From Capnocytophaga sputigena (GTDB lineage: Bacteria > Bacteroidota > Bacteroidia > Flavobacteriales > Flavobacteriaceae), in assembly GCF_900446695.1 (NCBI RefSeq), contig NZ_UAVP01000011.1, positions 248,001 through 312,000 on the forward strand: a stretch of 64,000 nucleotides of DNA, in the 5' to 3' direction. The notes below the pieces were generated by a model, which did no database searches, was not told where the DNA came from, and saw only the letters and a list, made by a program, of their open reading frames with translations. The position numbers and the translations under genes are program-made. This document shows, piece by piece, positions 9,588 through 19,008 of this stretch (position 1 is the first letter of the stretch; every line of letters starts with the position of its first letter).

Positions 9588-10427
9588 ATGTTTAAAAAAC
9601 CTTTTTCTTTTGATGGACGTATCAGACGTACTGAATTTGGACTATCCTTTATTATTTTCTATATAATTTTCAATTTTTTAGATGAAGTGTTCAATTTTAA
9701 TCGTTCATTTTCAATAATCTTTTTTATTCCTATTTTCATCTTCTATTTTGCACAATCAGCAAAGCGTAGCCACGATATAGGTGAAAGTGGGTGGCTATCT
9801 TTGATCCCTTTATATAACCCTTTTCTTTTATTATTTAAAGAAGGGAATGTAGGGGAAAATGTGTATGGTGAAGATCCTAAAAAACGTGTAAATAACACAT
9901 TTTTCAACAATCCTTCTACAACTACCCCTCCACCCATTATATTTTCTCCTATACAAGCAACTCCATCTATTCATACCGAGAAGAAAATTACCCAACAATA
10001 TCTCCTCAGTGAGGATGGTAAAACTTTATTAAAATGGTTTGATACTCAAGTTACTGCTATAGATATGCAAGCCGACCCCATTTTGAGAAATGTTACAACC
10101 ATAGGCAGAGATGCTTTCTACAATTGCAACAAACTCAGCAAAATAAACTTCAATGGACAACTCACTACCATACAAAAAGCCGCCTTTGAAGATTGTGAAC
10201 AATTGCGCCACGTTAGCTTCCCAAGTCGTGTGAGTTTTATAGGTGAATTCCTCTTTGGTAAAAATTGTATTGAGTCTATAAGTATTGAAAGTGAAATACC
10301 CCCACGATTAGAAGGCGATTTTTCCTACAATGATGAAAAATTACAAGCTATTTATGTTGCCACAAGTGATATAAGTTTGTATCGCAACAATGAAAATTGG
10401 AAAAAATACGCATACCTTATAAAATAA
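9588..10427 (+). CDS. DUF805 membrane domain fused to BspA-type leucine-rich repeats
   Basis: The 279-aa protein combines two modules. Residues 1-95 form a DUF805 domain: F-x-F-D-G-R-I-R-R-x-E-F at 6-17, two hydrophobic helices at about 19-32 and 41-54, RSHDIGESGW at 60-69, and a G-E-N-x-Y-G-x-D-P ending. After a Thr/Pro-rich linker (100-130), residues 150-245 carry degenerate LRR_5/BspA repeats (for example TIGRDAFYNCNKL and TIQKAAFEDCEQL). DUF805 proteins are uncharacterised inner-membrane proteins, and BspA-type repeats usually mediate protein binding. Topology is not certain, because the repeat half lacks any export signal beyond the DUF805 helices. It is transcribed alone. Confidence 0.8.
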   Translation: MFKKPFSFDGRIRRTEFGLSFIIFYIIFNFLDEVFNFNRSFSIIFFIPIFIFYFAQSAKRSHDIGESGWLSLIPLYNPFLLLFKEGNVGENVYGEDPKKRVNNTFFNNPSTTTPPPIIFSPIQATPSIHTEKKITQQYLLSEDGKTLLKWFDTQVTAIDMQADPILRNVTTIGRDAFYNCNKLSKINFNGQLTTIQKAAFEDCEQLRHVSFPSRVSFIGEFLFGKNCIESISIESEIPPRLEGDFSYNDEKLQAIYVATSDISLYRNNENWKKYAYLIK

Positions 10428-10485
10428 AAACACACTGATTATCAGCGATGTGAAAAAATACACAGAAATATTTTTACAAAAACTT

Positions 10486-10516
10486 TTGGCTATTTAGAAG
10501 ATTATCACTACATTTG
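10486..10516 (+). promoter_or_regulatory. Probable rpsA promoter
   Basis: TTG (10486-10488), a 20-base spacer and TACATTTG (10509-10516) fit the Bacteroidota consensus. Initiation here would give a leader of roughly 110 bases before rpsA, the longest recognisable one in the window. Confidence 0.65.
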
Positions 10517-10567
10517 CCACGATTTTAGGGGAGATAGAGTATTTATTTTATCAATTAAGTTTAACTC

Positions 10568-10612
10568 TTTCCTATAGTAATCCCCTATAATACTCTAATT
10601 ACTATCAGGAAA
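10568..10612 (+). promoter_or_regulatory. Strong hairpin in the rpsA leader, candidate autoregulatory structure
   Basis: Bases 10568-10581 pair with 10598-10605 and 10607-10612. This gives 14 base pairs interrupted by one unpaired C (10606) around a 16-base loop. The hairpin ends 21 bases before the rpsA start and has no T-run, so it is not a terminator. Its 3' arm contains an AGGA that would be buried when folded. S1 represses its own mRNA through leader structure in gamma-proteobacteria; a similar role here is inference. Confidence 0.55.
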
Positions 10613-10633
10613 TACAAATTTTATCATCAGCAA

Positions 10634-12388
10634 ATGGCTGAAAACACTCAAAATCCAGAAGAATTTTTACAAAACTTCAACTGGGAAAAATACCAAGAAG
10701 GTATTGACAGCGTACAAGAAGACCAATTAAAAAACTTCGAAGAATTGGTTAAAAACAATTTCGTTGACACTCAAGACAATGAAGTAGTAGAAGGTGTTGT
10801 AACTCGTATTACCGACAGAGAAGCAATTATCGACATCAACGCTAAATCTGAAGGCGTTATCTCTCTCAACGAGTTCCGCTACAACCCTAACCTCAAAGTA
10901 GGTGACAAAGTAGAAGTACTTATTGATATCCGCGAAGATAAAAACGGTCAGTTAGTACTTTCTCACCGCAAAGCACGTACGCTTAAGGCTTGGGATAGAA
11001 TCAATTTAGCACACGAAAACGGCGAAATCGTAAATGGTTTTGTAAAAAGCCGTACCAAAGGCGGTATGATTGTAGATGTATTTGGCATCGAAGCATTCCT
11101 CCCTGGTTCACAAATCGATGTGAAACCTATTCGCGATTACGAGCAATTCGTAAACAAAACAATGGAATTCAAGATTGTGAAAGTAAATCACGAGTTCAAA
11201 AACGTAGTGGTTTCTCACAAAGCGCTCATCGAAGCAGATATCGAAGAACAAAAGAAAGAAATCATCAGCCAACTCGAAAAAGGTCAAGTACTCGAAGGTG
11301 TTGTGAAAAACATCACTTCTTATGGCGTATTTGTAGACCTTGGTGGCGTAGATGGATTGATTCACATCACCGACCTTTCTTGGGCTCGTATCAACCACCC
11401 AAGCGAAGTGGTTTCTGTAGATCAAAAATTGAACGTAGTTATCCTCGATTTCGACGACAACAAATCTCGTATCCAATTAGGCTTGAAACAGCTTAGCAAA
11501 CATCCTTGGGATGCTTTAGCCGACGATCTTAAAGTGGGTGATAAAGTAAAAGGTAAAGTTGTTGTTATTGCCGATTATGGTGCTTTTGTAGAAATCGCTG
11601 ATGGCGTTGAAGGTCTTATCCACGTTTCTGAAATGTCTTGGAGTACTCACTTGCGTTCTGCTCAAGATTTCGTAAAACTCGGTGACGAAGTAGAGGCTGT
11701 TATCTTAACTCTCGACCGCAACGAGCGCAAAATGTCTTTGGGTATCAAACAACTTACCCCAGACCCTTGGATCAACATCACTGAAAAATATCCAGTAGGT
11801 TCTAAACACACAGGTACTGTTCGTAACTTCACTAACTTTGGTGTATTCGTAGAACTCGAAGAAGGTATTGATGGTCTTATCCACATCACCGACCTTTCTT
11901 GGACTAAGAAAATCAAACACCCATCAGAATTTGTAAACTCTGGTGATAAAATTGAAGTAGTAGTACTCGAATTGGATGCTGAAGGACACAAGTTGTCATT
12001 AGGTCACAAACAAACCACTCCTAACCCTTGGGACAAATACGAAGCTGAATTTGCCGTAGGTACTGTACACACTGGTACCATTTCTAAAATGGTAGATAAA
12101 GGTGCTACCGTTCCTTTCAACGACGATATTTTAGCCTTTGTTCCTTCACGTCACTTAGAAAAAGAAGACGGAAAAAAATTAGGCAAGGGAGATACTGCTG
12201 AGTTCAAAGTAATTGAGTTCAACAAAGAATTTAAACGTGTAGTAGCTTCTCACACCGCTATCTTCAAAGAAGAAGAAGAAAAAATAGCTAAAGAAGCTGC
12301 TGTAAGCACCAATTCATCTACTGTTGAAAAATCAACCCTTGGAGACCTTGAAGTATTACAAGAGTTGAAAGACAAGATGGAAAAATAG
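10634..12388 (+). CDS. rpsA: 30S ribosomal protein S1
   Basis: The 584-aa protein contains six S1 RNA-binding domains at about 49-114, 131-197, 217-286, 303-373, 390-459 and 476-544. Domains three to five show the canonical GVFVDLGGVDGLIHITDLSW-type core. The first two domains are the more divergent ribosome-anchoring type, and the sixth is also divergent. A short acidic tail ends in LGDLEVLQELKDKMEK. It tethers mRNA to the 30S subunit and should matter greatly in this phylum, where anti-Shine-Dalgarno pairing is little used. It is transcribed alone with a long leader and a terminator at 12431-12463. Confidence 0.96.
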   Translation: MAENTQNPEEFLQNFNWEKYQEGIDSVQEDQLKNFEELVKNNFVDTQDNEVVEGVVTRITDREAIIDINAKSEGVISLNEFRYNPNLKVGDKVEVLIDIREDKNGQLVLSHRKARTLKAWDRINLAHENGEIVNGFVKSRTKGGMIVDVFGIEAFLPGSQIDVKPIRDYEQFVNKTMEFKIVKVNHEFKNVVVSHKALIEADIEEQKKEIISQLEKGQVLEGVVKNITSYGVFVDLGGVDGLIHITDLSWARINHPSEVVSVDQKLNVVILDFDDNKSRIQLGLKQLSKHPWDALADDLKVGDKVKGKVVVIADYGAFVEIADGVEGLIHVSEMSWSTHLRSAQDFVKLGDEVEAVILTLDRNERKMSLGIKQLTPDPWINITEKYPVGSKHTGTVRNFTNFGVFVELEEGIDGLIHITDLSWTKKIKHPSEFVNSGDKIEVVVLELDAEGHKLSLGHKQTTPNPWDKYEAEFAVGTVHTGTISKMVDKGATVPFNDDILAFVPSRHLEKEDGKKLGKGDTAEFKVIEFNKEFKRVVASHTAIFKEEEEKIAKEAAVSTNSSTVEKSTLGDLEVLQELKDKMEK

Positions 12389-12430
12389 AAGTAATTTAGT
12401 TTTTTTCATAATTTTTTGTTTTAATGAGGA

Positions 12431-12463
12431 AAAGTCGTTGCTGGGAAGTAACGACTTTTTTTA
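12431..12463 (+). terminator. rpsA terminator
   Basis: A 9-bp stem (AAAGTCGTT 12431-12439 with AACGACTTT 12450-12458) has a 10-base loop and is followed by TTTTTTA. Confidence 0.82.
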
Positions 12464-12473
12464 TTCTATATAC

Positions 12474-12504
12474 TTGCTTTTCTTTTTGAATTATTTTATC
12501 TTTG
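12474..12504 (+). promoter_or_regulatory. Promoter for the ABC-2 exporter and downstream genes
   Basis: TTG at 12474-12476 and TATCTTTG at 12497-12504 are separated by 20 bases. It lies 49 bases before the ATPase gene and probably drives the compact series to menD at 18562, since no terminator was seen within it. Confidence 0.65.
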
Positions 12505-12553
12505 CCCTCTGAAAACTAATCATTAATCATTTTATCACGAACCGTTTATCAAA

Positions 12554-13483
12554 ATGCTTAGAATAGAAAATATCAGTAAACAATACAGCAACTACACCGC
12601 ACTCAACGATGTATCGCTACACATCTCTAAAGGCAGCATCTTTGGATTGCTCGGGCCAAATGGGGCAGGAAAAACTTCTCTTATACGTATCATCAACCAA
12701 ATTGTACTGCCCGATGCAGGACAAGTTTTTTTTGACGGTGAACCTTTGCAACCCAAGCATACAGCTCAAATAGGCTATTTGCCCGAAGAACGCGGTTTGT
12801 ATAAATCGATGAAAGTGGGCGAACAAGCCTTGTATTTAGCACAACTCAAAGGATTGAGCAAAGCTGAAGCTAAGGAACGACTTAAATTTTGGTTCAACCG
12901 CCTCGATATTGGCGACTGGTGGAACAAAAAAGTACAAGAACTCTCCAAAGGGATGGCTCAAAAAATACAGTTTTTAGTAACTGTACTCCACAACCCCAAA
13001 CTATTGATATTTGATGAGCCTTTTAGCGGGTTCGACCCTATCAATGCCAATATTATCAAGGACGAAATTCTCTACTTGCGTGACCAAGGTGCTACCATTA
13101 TCTTCTCTACTCACCGAATGGAATCGGTAGAGGAATTGTGTGATCATATTGCACTCATCAATAAATCACGTAAAATATTAGATGGTAAACTTATTGATAT
13201 CAAACGTGCTTATAAAAACAATTCTTACGAAGTAGGTTTAAAATTGCCTGAAGACCAGAAACCTGCTCTCTTAAACGAACTGAAAATGCATTTTGAACTA
13301 AGTGAAGCGCATTTCAAAACATTGTACGACGAATTAAAACTGCATATCAAGCAAAAAGAAGGACAAACCGCTAACGATTTGTTGCAATACCTTACAACTC
13401 GTGCCGAGGTAACTCATTTTGTAGAGGCTATCCCTACCGTTGATGAGATTTTTATCTCAACCATTAATAAATTGTCAAACTAA
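12554..13483 (+). CDS. ABC transporter ATP-binding protein (NatA/YhaQ-like)
   Basis: The 309-aa cytoplasmic ATPase has a Walker A GPNGAGKT (34-41), signature LSKGM (130-134, a variant of LSGGQ), Walker B LLIFDE (150-155) and switch His in FSTHRM. A C-terminal extension of about 80 residues is typical of DUF4162-bearing NatA-type subunits. It pairs with the ABC-2 permease gene that begins 23 bases downstream. Related systems export Na+ or unknown small molecules, so the substrate cannot be read from the sequence. Confidence 0.9.
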   Translation: MLRIENISKQYSNYTALNDVSLHISKGSIFGLLGPNGAGKTSLIRIINQIVLPDAGQVFFDGEPLQPKHTAQIGYLPEERGLYKSMKVGEQALYLAQLKGLSKAEAKERLKFWFNRLDIGDWWNKKVQELSKGMAQKIQFLVTVLHNPKLLIFDEPFSGFDPINANIIKDEILYLRDQGATIIFSTHRMESVEELCDHIALINKSRKILDGKLIDIKRAYKNNSYEVGLKLPEDQKPALLNELKMHFELSEAHFKTLYDELKLHIKQKEGQTANDLLQYLTTRAEVTHFVEAIPTVDEIFISTINKLSN

Positions 13484-13506
13484 AAACTGCCCGTGAGGCT
13501 CATATT

Positions 13507-14781
13507 ATGAAACATTTAGGAATTATTATTCAAAGAGAATACTTAAATAAAATACGTAATAGGTCATTTGTGATAATGACGTTCGTAAGTCCACTTATAT
13601 TCGTTTTGTTTGCTTTTATCATTGGCTTTTTAAGTGATATGAACCGAAAGAGCAAGGCTAAGGATATTGTGATTGTAGATGAAAGCGGACTCTATGCTAA
13701 TACTTTTGAGAATACCGAGACAACTCAGTTTCAATATCTCAATAATATTTCACTCAAAGATGCCAAAGCTAATGTATTAGAAAAAGGTCAATATGGATTG
13801 TTATACATTCCTGCTAAAGGTGACAAAAATATAGCTTTCTATAGTGAAGAATCCCCCTCCTTATCACTTACTAATGAGATGACAGCTGCAATAGAACGCA
13901 CTCTTTTCCAACATAATCTCACTCAAAAAGGAATTGATAAAAAGGAAATAGACTCAGCTAAAGCTCATATTGATATCGAGTTACAGAATTTCACGGGGGA
14001 AAAGAGCTCTGAGTTCGATAGCCTGATGAAAATAAGCATTGGAGGAATTGCTGGTTATCTAATTTTTATGTTTATCATCATCTATGGCAATATGATTATG
14101 CGCAGCGTAATAGAGGAAAAAACCAATCGAATTATAGAAATTATCATTTCATCTGTCAAACCTTTTGAATTGATGTTAGGAAAGATTTTAGGTACTTCGT
14201 TAGCGGGCATCACTCAATTTGTAATATGGGTTGCTATAGGAGGAATATTGTTAGCATTAGCTCCTTCTTTTTTTGATGTAAATACTTCTACACAAGCAGT
14301 ACAAGGAGCAGGTAACTTATCGGATATCAACAATATAGTAAATTCTTTATACCATTTCCCTTTTGCCGAAACCTTTATAGTCTTCCTCTTGTTCTTCATA
14401 GGAGGCTACTTGCTATATAGTTCACTTTATGCAATGATTGGCGCAATGGTTGATAACGAAACCGATACTCAGCAGTTTATGATGCCTATATTAATCCCTT
14501 TAATATTAGGCTTCTATGTAGGAATGTTCTCTGTAATCGAAGAGCCCCACGGCACCATTTCAGTAGTATTTTCGTACATTCCCTTCACTTCACCCATAGT
14601 AATGTTAATGCGCATACCGTTTGGGGTAGCGTGGTGGGAAGTAGCAATCTCTCTTGTTATTCTGTATCTTTCTTTCTTCGGAATCATCAAATTGGCAGCC
14701 AAAATATACCGCATTGGTATCTTGATGTATGGTAAAAAACCTACTTATAAAGAACTGTGGAAATGGCTTAAAATGAAATAA
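13507..14781 (+). CDS. ABC-2 type permease (NatB/YhaP-like)
   Basis: The 424-aa polytopic membrane protein has an N-terminal helix (about 21-42), a large extracytoplasmic domain (45-175) and five to six C-terminal helices from about 180 to 400. This is the ABC-2 membrane fold of NatB/YhaP permeases. The motif VIEEKTNRIIEIIISSVKP after the second helix is the family signature. It forms a transporter with the preceding ATPase. The stop codon lies one base before the ppk1 start, so translation is probably coupled. Confidence 0.88.
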   Translation: MKHLGIIIQREYLNKIRNRSFVIMTFVSPLIFVLFAFIIGFLSDMNRKSKAKDIVIVDESGLYANTFENTETTQFQYLNNISLKDAKANVLEKGQYGLLYIPAKGDKNIAFYSEESPSLSLTNEMTAAIERTLFQHNLTQKGIDKKEIDSAKAHIDIELQNFTGEKSSEFDSLMKISIGGIAGYLIFMFIIIYGNMIMRSVIEEKTNRIIEIIISSVKPFELMLGKILGTSLAGITQFVIWVAIGGILLALAPSFFDVNTSTQAVQGAGNLSDINNIVNSLYHFPFAETFIVFLLFFIGGYLLYSSLYAMIGAMVDNETDTQQFMMPILIPLILGFYVGMFSVIEEPHGTISVVFSYIPFTSPIVMLMRIPFGVAWWEVAISLVILYLSFFGIIKLAAKIYRIGILMYGKKPTYKELWKWLKMK

Positions 14782-14782
14782 A

Positions 14783-16888
14783 ATGAAAACAGAAAATCAA
14801 TATATCAACCGCGAATTGAGTTGGCTCAAATTCAATGCACGCGTACTTCAGGAGGCAGCCGATGAACGCGTGCCTCTATTGGAACGCTTGCGCTTCGCGG
14901 GTATTTTTTCTAACAACTTAGATGAGTTCTTCAAAGTGCGTTACGCTACAGTGAAACGTGTTGCAATGAATGAAACCTCCGACAAAGAATTGGGAGTACA
15001 CGCTAAAGAACTTTTAGAAGAAATTACTAAAGAGGTAATACTTCTGCAAGATCAAAGTTTGAAAATCATTGCCTCTATCACCAAAGAATTGGAGAAAGAA
15101 CAGATTTTTATAGTAGATGAAAAGACCTTGTTACCCGAGCACGAATCTTTTGTAAATACATATTTCTACAATAAAGTACGCCCTGCTCTCTTTACTATTA
15201 TCCTCAACGATTTGGAAATGTTTCCTCAACTGAAAGATGATGTAGCGTATTTAGCAGTTAAAATGACACTAAAGGAAGAGGACGAAAAAGCATCAGGTAT
15301 AGAAAAGTTCTTTTCATCACGTGTTTATAAAGAAAAAATACAATATGCACTGATTGAGTTACCTACTACCCTCGACCGTTTTATAGAGCTACCTCAGATA
15401 GGTGACAAACACTATATCATTATGCTGGACGATGTAATTCGTTTCTGTTTACATAAAATATTCAACATCTTCAATTACGAATCGCTTACAGCTAATATGA
15501 TAAAAATCACCCGTGATGCCGAATTGGACATTGATGATGATTTGAGCAAAAGTTTTATCGAAAAAATATCTACTAGTGTGGAAGATCGACGCAAAGGGGA
15601 ACCTGTGCGTTTTGTATATGACAAAATGATTGATAAGGATACCTTGCAATTCTTATTCGAGAAAATGGGAATTGTAAAAACAGATAGTGTAATACCTGGA
15701 GGGCGTTACCACAACCGCCGTGATTTTATGAGCTTTCCCAGCTTAGGTCGTAAGGATTTAACCTATCCTCCCATACAATCTCTACCTGTACAAGGACTTA
15801 CTTCCGATGAGAGTTTATTAAAAAAAATTGCTGAAAAGGACTATTTGCAATATACTCCTTACCATACTTTTTCTAACATTATATGGTTTTTGAGAGAAGC
15901 TGCTCTTGACCCCAAAGTGAAGTCGGTAAAAATAACCATTTATCGTTTGGCAAAAAACTCACAAGTTGTCAATTCACTCATCAATGCGGTGAAAAACGGC
16001 AAACAAGTAACTGTACAGATAGAGTTACAAGCACGCTTTGATGAGGAATCAAATATACGATATGCTGAACAACTAAAAGCAGAAGGTGTAAAACTCATTT
16101 TTGGCGTACGCGGACTCAAAGTGCATAGTAAAATATGCGTAATTGAACGCAAAGAAGGTAAAGAACTAAAACGTTATGGTTTTATCAGTACGGGTAACTT
16201 CAACGAAAGTACAGCTAAAATCTATACTGATTACACACTGTTTACTGCAAATCAAGAGATTCTCAAAGAGGTAAACAAAGTGTTCAACTTCTTTGATACC
16301 AACTATAATGTGCAAAAATTCAAGCATCTAATAGTCTCTCCTCACTATACAAAAAAGCAACTTAAACATCTGATAGACGAGGAAATCAAGAATGCTAAAG
16401 CGGGTAAAGAGGCGTATATCAAGCTAAAGATGAACAATATCACCAGCTACAAGATGATTGATAAACTATATGAAGCCAGCCGTGCAGGAGTAAAAATACA
16501 AATGATTGTACGCGGCATTTGTTGCTTAGTACCTGGTATTGAAGGAATGAGTGAGAATATTGAGGTAATCAGTATCGTCGATAAGTTCTTAGAACACCCA
16601 CGTTTGTTTATCTTTGGCAATGGAGGTACACCTAAAGTATATATCTCCTCAGCCGATTGGATGACGCGCAATATTTCTTTCAGAGTAGAAGTAGGTTGTC
16701 CTATTTACGATAAAACCATACAGCAAGAGTTGATAGATACCTTTGAAATAAGTTGGGCTGATAATGTAAAGGCGCGTATCATCAACAAAGCGCAAGACAA
16801 TACTTATCGTCCTCACACCACTCCTGCCTTGCGCTCTCAAGTAGCCCTATATGAGTATTATCAGCATAAAAACAAGCTCACTGAATAG
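14783..16888 (+). CDS. ppk1: Polyphosphate kinase 1
   Basis: The 701-aa enzyme reversibly transfers the ATP gamma-phosphate to polyphosphate. The four-domain PPK1 layout is clear: the N domain opens with INRELSWLKFNARVLQEA (8-25), a head domain follows, and two phospholipase-D-like domains complete it. The autophosphorylated histidine is His448 in KVHSK, with STGNFNE (469-475) after it. A second motif (HPRLFIFGNGG) lies near residue 610. Length matches E. coli PPK1 (688). It sits immediately after an ABC exporter and its stop codon abuts the menD start. No ppx gene is adjacent. Confidence 0.95.
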   Translation: MKTENQYINRELSWLKFNARVLQEAADERVPLLERLRFAGIFSNNLDEFFKVRYATVKRVAMNETSDKELGVHAKELLEEITKEVILLQDQSLKIIASITKELEKEQIFIVDEKTLLPEHESFVNTYFYNKVRPALFTIILNDLEMFPQLKDDVAYLAVKMTLKEEDEKASGIEKFFSSRVYKEKIQYALIELPTTLDRFIELPQIGDKHYIIMLDDVIRFCLHKIFNIFNYESLTANMIKITRDAELDIDDDLSKSFIEKISTSVEDRRKGEPVRFVYDKMIDKDTLQFLFEKMGIVKTDSVIPGGRYHNRRDFMSFPSLGRKDLTYPPIQSLPVQGLTSDESLLKKIAEKDYLQYTPYHTFSNIIWFLREAALDPKVKSVKITIYRLAKNSQVVNSLINAVKNGKQVTVQIELQARFDEESNIRYAEQLKAEGVKLIFGVRGLKVHSKICVIERKEGKELKRYGFISTGNFNESTAKIYTDYTLFTANQEILKEVNKVFNFFDTNYNVQKFKHLIVSPHYTKKQLKHLIDEEIKNAKAGKEAYIKLKMNNITSYKMIDKLYEASRAGVKIQMIVRGICCLVPGIEGMSENIEVISIVDKFLEHPRLFIFGNGGTPKVYISSADWMTRNISFRVEVGCPIYDKTIQQELIDTFEISWADNVKARIINKAQDNTYRPHTTPALRSQVALYEYYQHKNKLTE

Positions 16889-18562
16889 ATGAAAAGACCA
16901 CAAATTAAACTAGCTCAACACGTAATAGAAGCCTGTAAAGCCAAACAAATAAAACACATTGTCATCTCTCCAGGGTCGCGTAATGCCCCTTTAACCATTG
17001 GTTTTGCCAATAATCCTTATTTTAGCTGTTATAGTATTGTTGATGAGCGTTGCGCCGCTTTCTTTGCCTTAGGCATTGCCCAACAACGGCGTGAGCCTGT
17101 GGCAGTAGTATGTACTTCAGGATCTGCTTTACTCAATTACTACCCTGCTTTTTCAGAGGCTTTTTACAGTAATATCCCTTTGGTAGTTATCTCTGCCGAC
17201 CGCCCATCAAGCAAAATAGATATAGGTGACGGACAAACCATACGTCAGGTGAATGTACTAGCAAACCACAGTGCCTACAATGCCAATCTATCAGATGAAA
17301 CACATAGTGATAAAAGCAATTTTTATGAACTAAACAGAGCGTTGAATACAGCTATAGAGGAGCAATTACCAGTACATATCAATGTGCCTTTTGAAGAACC
17401 CTTATACCTCACTACCGAAGAACAGTATCCTTTTGAGAACATCGTTGCAGAAATCAAAAATCCTATTATTAATAAGGATAAAGCCACTAATTTTGTGAAA
17501 CATTGGAACTCTTCGGCTAAAAAAATGGTATTAGTAGGAGTATTAACACCCAATAGTGTAGAATCTCAATATGTTGAATGGCTTGCCAAAGACCCCTCCG
17601 TAGTAGTACTCACTGAAACTACATCAAACTTGCACCATTCGCATTTTATTCCTTATATCGATAAATTGCTCACTTATACTGAAAAAGACCCTACTCTAAA
17701 AGAATCCTTACACCCTGATCTGTTACTTACTTTTGGTGGTCTGGTAGTTTCCAAAAAGATAAAACAGTTCTTGCGTTCTTATCAACCTACCTATCACTAT
17801 AATGTAGATTTACACAAAGATTATAATTCATATTTCTGTTTAACAGCTCATTTTAAAGCGGACATCAATACTTTTTTGAGAGAGGTAACACCTAATTTAA
17901 TTAATGTATCTTCTACTTATCAACAACAGTGGTTAGAGATAAAAAATGAAATACAGCAAATTCATTTGGAGTATATTAACCAAATTCCTTTCTCCGATTT
18001 CAAAGTCTACAATGAGGTGTTCAACAATATTCCTAATGATCATATCGTGCAGATAAGTAATAGTTCAGCAATCAGATATGCCCAACTGATGAAAGCACAT
18101 CCTTCTTGGAAAGTATTTTGCAATCGAGGTACCAGCGGTATTGATGGTAGTATGAGCACTGCTATTGGAGCTGCTGTTGGGAGTGCATCGCCTACTGTTT
18201 TTATCACGGGTGATTTAAGTTTTTTCTACGATAGTAATGCTCTTTGGAACAAATATATTCCACAAAACTTCAGAGTGATTCTCCTTAACAATCAAGGAGG
18301 AGGTATCTTTAGAATACTACCAGGTGATAAAACCGATTCTAACTTTGAATATTTTTTTGAGACACCTCACAAACTCACAGCTGAGCATTTTTGTAAAATG
18401 TACAACATAAATTATCAGTCAGCTACTAATCTTACTGATTTACAGAGGAAAATAGGTGAATTTTACGAAAAATCCGACGTACCAAAGCTATTAGAAGTAC
18501 ATACACCACGAAAAATAAATGATAAAGTTTTGTTAAAATATTTTGAGTTTATAAAAAAATAA
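16889..18562 (+). CDS. menD: SEPHCHC synthase (menaquinone pathway)
   Basis: The 557-aa thiamine-diphosphate enzyme condenses 2-oxoglutarate with isochorismate in menaquinone synthesis. The N-terminal ISPGSRNAPLT motif is the MenD signature. The C-terminal ThDP/Mg site shows GTSGIDGSMSTAIGAA, GDLSFFYD and NNQGGGIFR. The start codon directly follows the ppk1 stop, so the two are cotranscribed. Other menaquinone genes lie elsewhere in the window (menF-like at 61672, menH-like at 39443), so the pathway is scattered and not gathered in one operon. Confidence 0.95.
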   Translation: MKRPQIKLAQHVIEACKAKQIKHIVISPGSRNAPLTIGFANNPYFSCYSIVDERCAAFFALGIAQQRREPVAVVCTSGSALLNYYPAFSEAFYSNIPLVVISADRPSSKIDIGDGQTIRQVNVLANHSAYNANLSDETHSDKSNFYELNRALNTAIEEQLPVHINVPFEEPLYLTTEEQYPFENIVAEIKNPIINKDKATNFVKHWNSSAKKMVLVGVLTPNSVESQYVEWLAKDPSVVVLTETTSNLHHSHFIPYIDKLLTYTEKDPTLKESLHPDLLLTFGGLVVSKKIKQFLRSYQPTYHYNVDLHKDYNSYFCLTAHFKADINTFLREVTPNLINVSSTYQQQWLEIKNEIQQIHLEYINQIPFSDFKVYNEVFNNIPNDHIVQISNSSAIRYAQLMKAHPSWKVFCNRGTSGIDGSMSTAIGAAVGSASPTVFITGDLSFFYDSNALWNKYIPQNFRVILLNNQGGGIFRILPGDKTDSNFEYFFETPHKLTAEHFCKMYNINYQSATNLTDLQRKIGEFYEKSDVPKLLEVHTPRKINDKVLLKYFEFIKK

Positions 18563-18601
18563 CTACTTTTACCGCATTAATAATTTTAAATATAAAAAAT
18601 T

Positions 18602-18949
18602 ATGAGTAAACGTGATGATTTAATCGCTGTGTACACCCAAGATTTAAAAGAAAAATGTGGTGAAAAGAACCCAGATGTAGAGTTCTTAACAAAAGTAACG
18701 GTAGGTTTAGGACCTTGTATTTACAACAATGATGCTTCTAAAGTATCTGGCTCTGACCAAACTGAGTTAGACCGTGTAAAACAAAACTTCCTAATCAAAA
18801 AATTAGGCTTAAAAGATGGTCCTGAGTTAGATAAGGCTATTGATGCTGTACTCGAAAAATACGGCAAATCTAACAAAAGCAAGTACCGTGCAGTTGTGTA
18901 TTATCTGTTGGCTAAACACTTCAAAAAAGAAAGCGTTTACAACAAATAA
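18602..18949 (+). CDS. DUF2853 family protein
   Basis: The 115-aa acidic/basic soluble protein is recognisable as DUF2853 by the segment VGLGPCIYNNDASKVSGSD (36-54) and the C-terminal RAVVYYLLAKHF. It has no signal or membrane segment. The function is unknown; small helical family members are abundant proteins in many Bacteroidota and Alphaproteobacteria. It stands 39 bases after menD and is closed by a strong terminator, which suggests a separate and possibly well expressed unit. Confidence 0.85.
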   Translation: MSKRDDLIAVYTQDLKEKCGEKNPDVEFLTKVTVGLGPCIYNNDASKVSGSDQTELDRVKQNFLIKKLGLKDGPELDKAIDAVLEKYGKSNKSKYRAVVYYLLAKHFKKESVYNK

Positions 18950-18954
18950 AAATC

Positions 18955-18989
18955 AAAAAAGGCTGCTCAATGGATGAACAGCCTTTTTT
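18955..18989 (+). terminator. Terminator after the DUF2853 gene
   Basis: AAAAAAGGCTG (18955-18965) pairs with CAGCCTTTTTT (18979-18989) around a 13-base loop. Its symmetric A/T flanks would allow it to work from either side. Confidence 0.85.
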
Positions 18990-19008
18990 ATCAGATAACA
19001 AGTAATAA

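Noticed and set aside
11108-11476. Open frame of 122 codons on the minus strand inside rpsA, with another at 11662-11991
   Set aside because: Both are antisense to S1 domains three to five, have no start signals or family resemblance, and arise from the codon use of the long rpsA gene.
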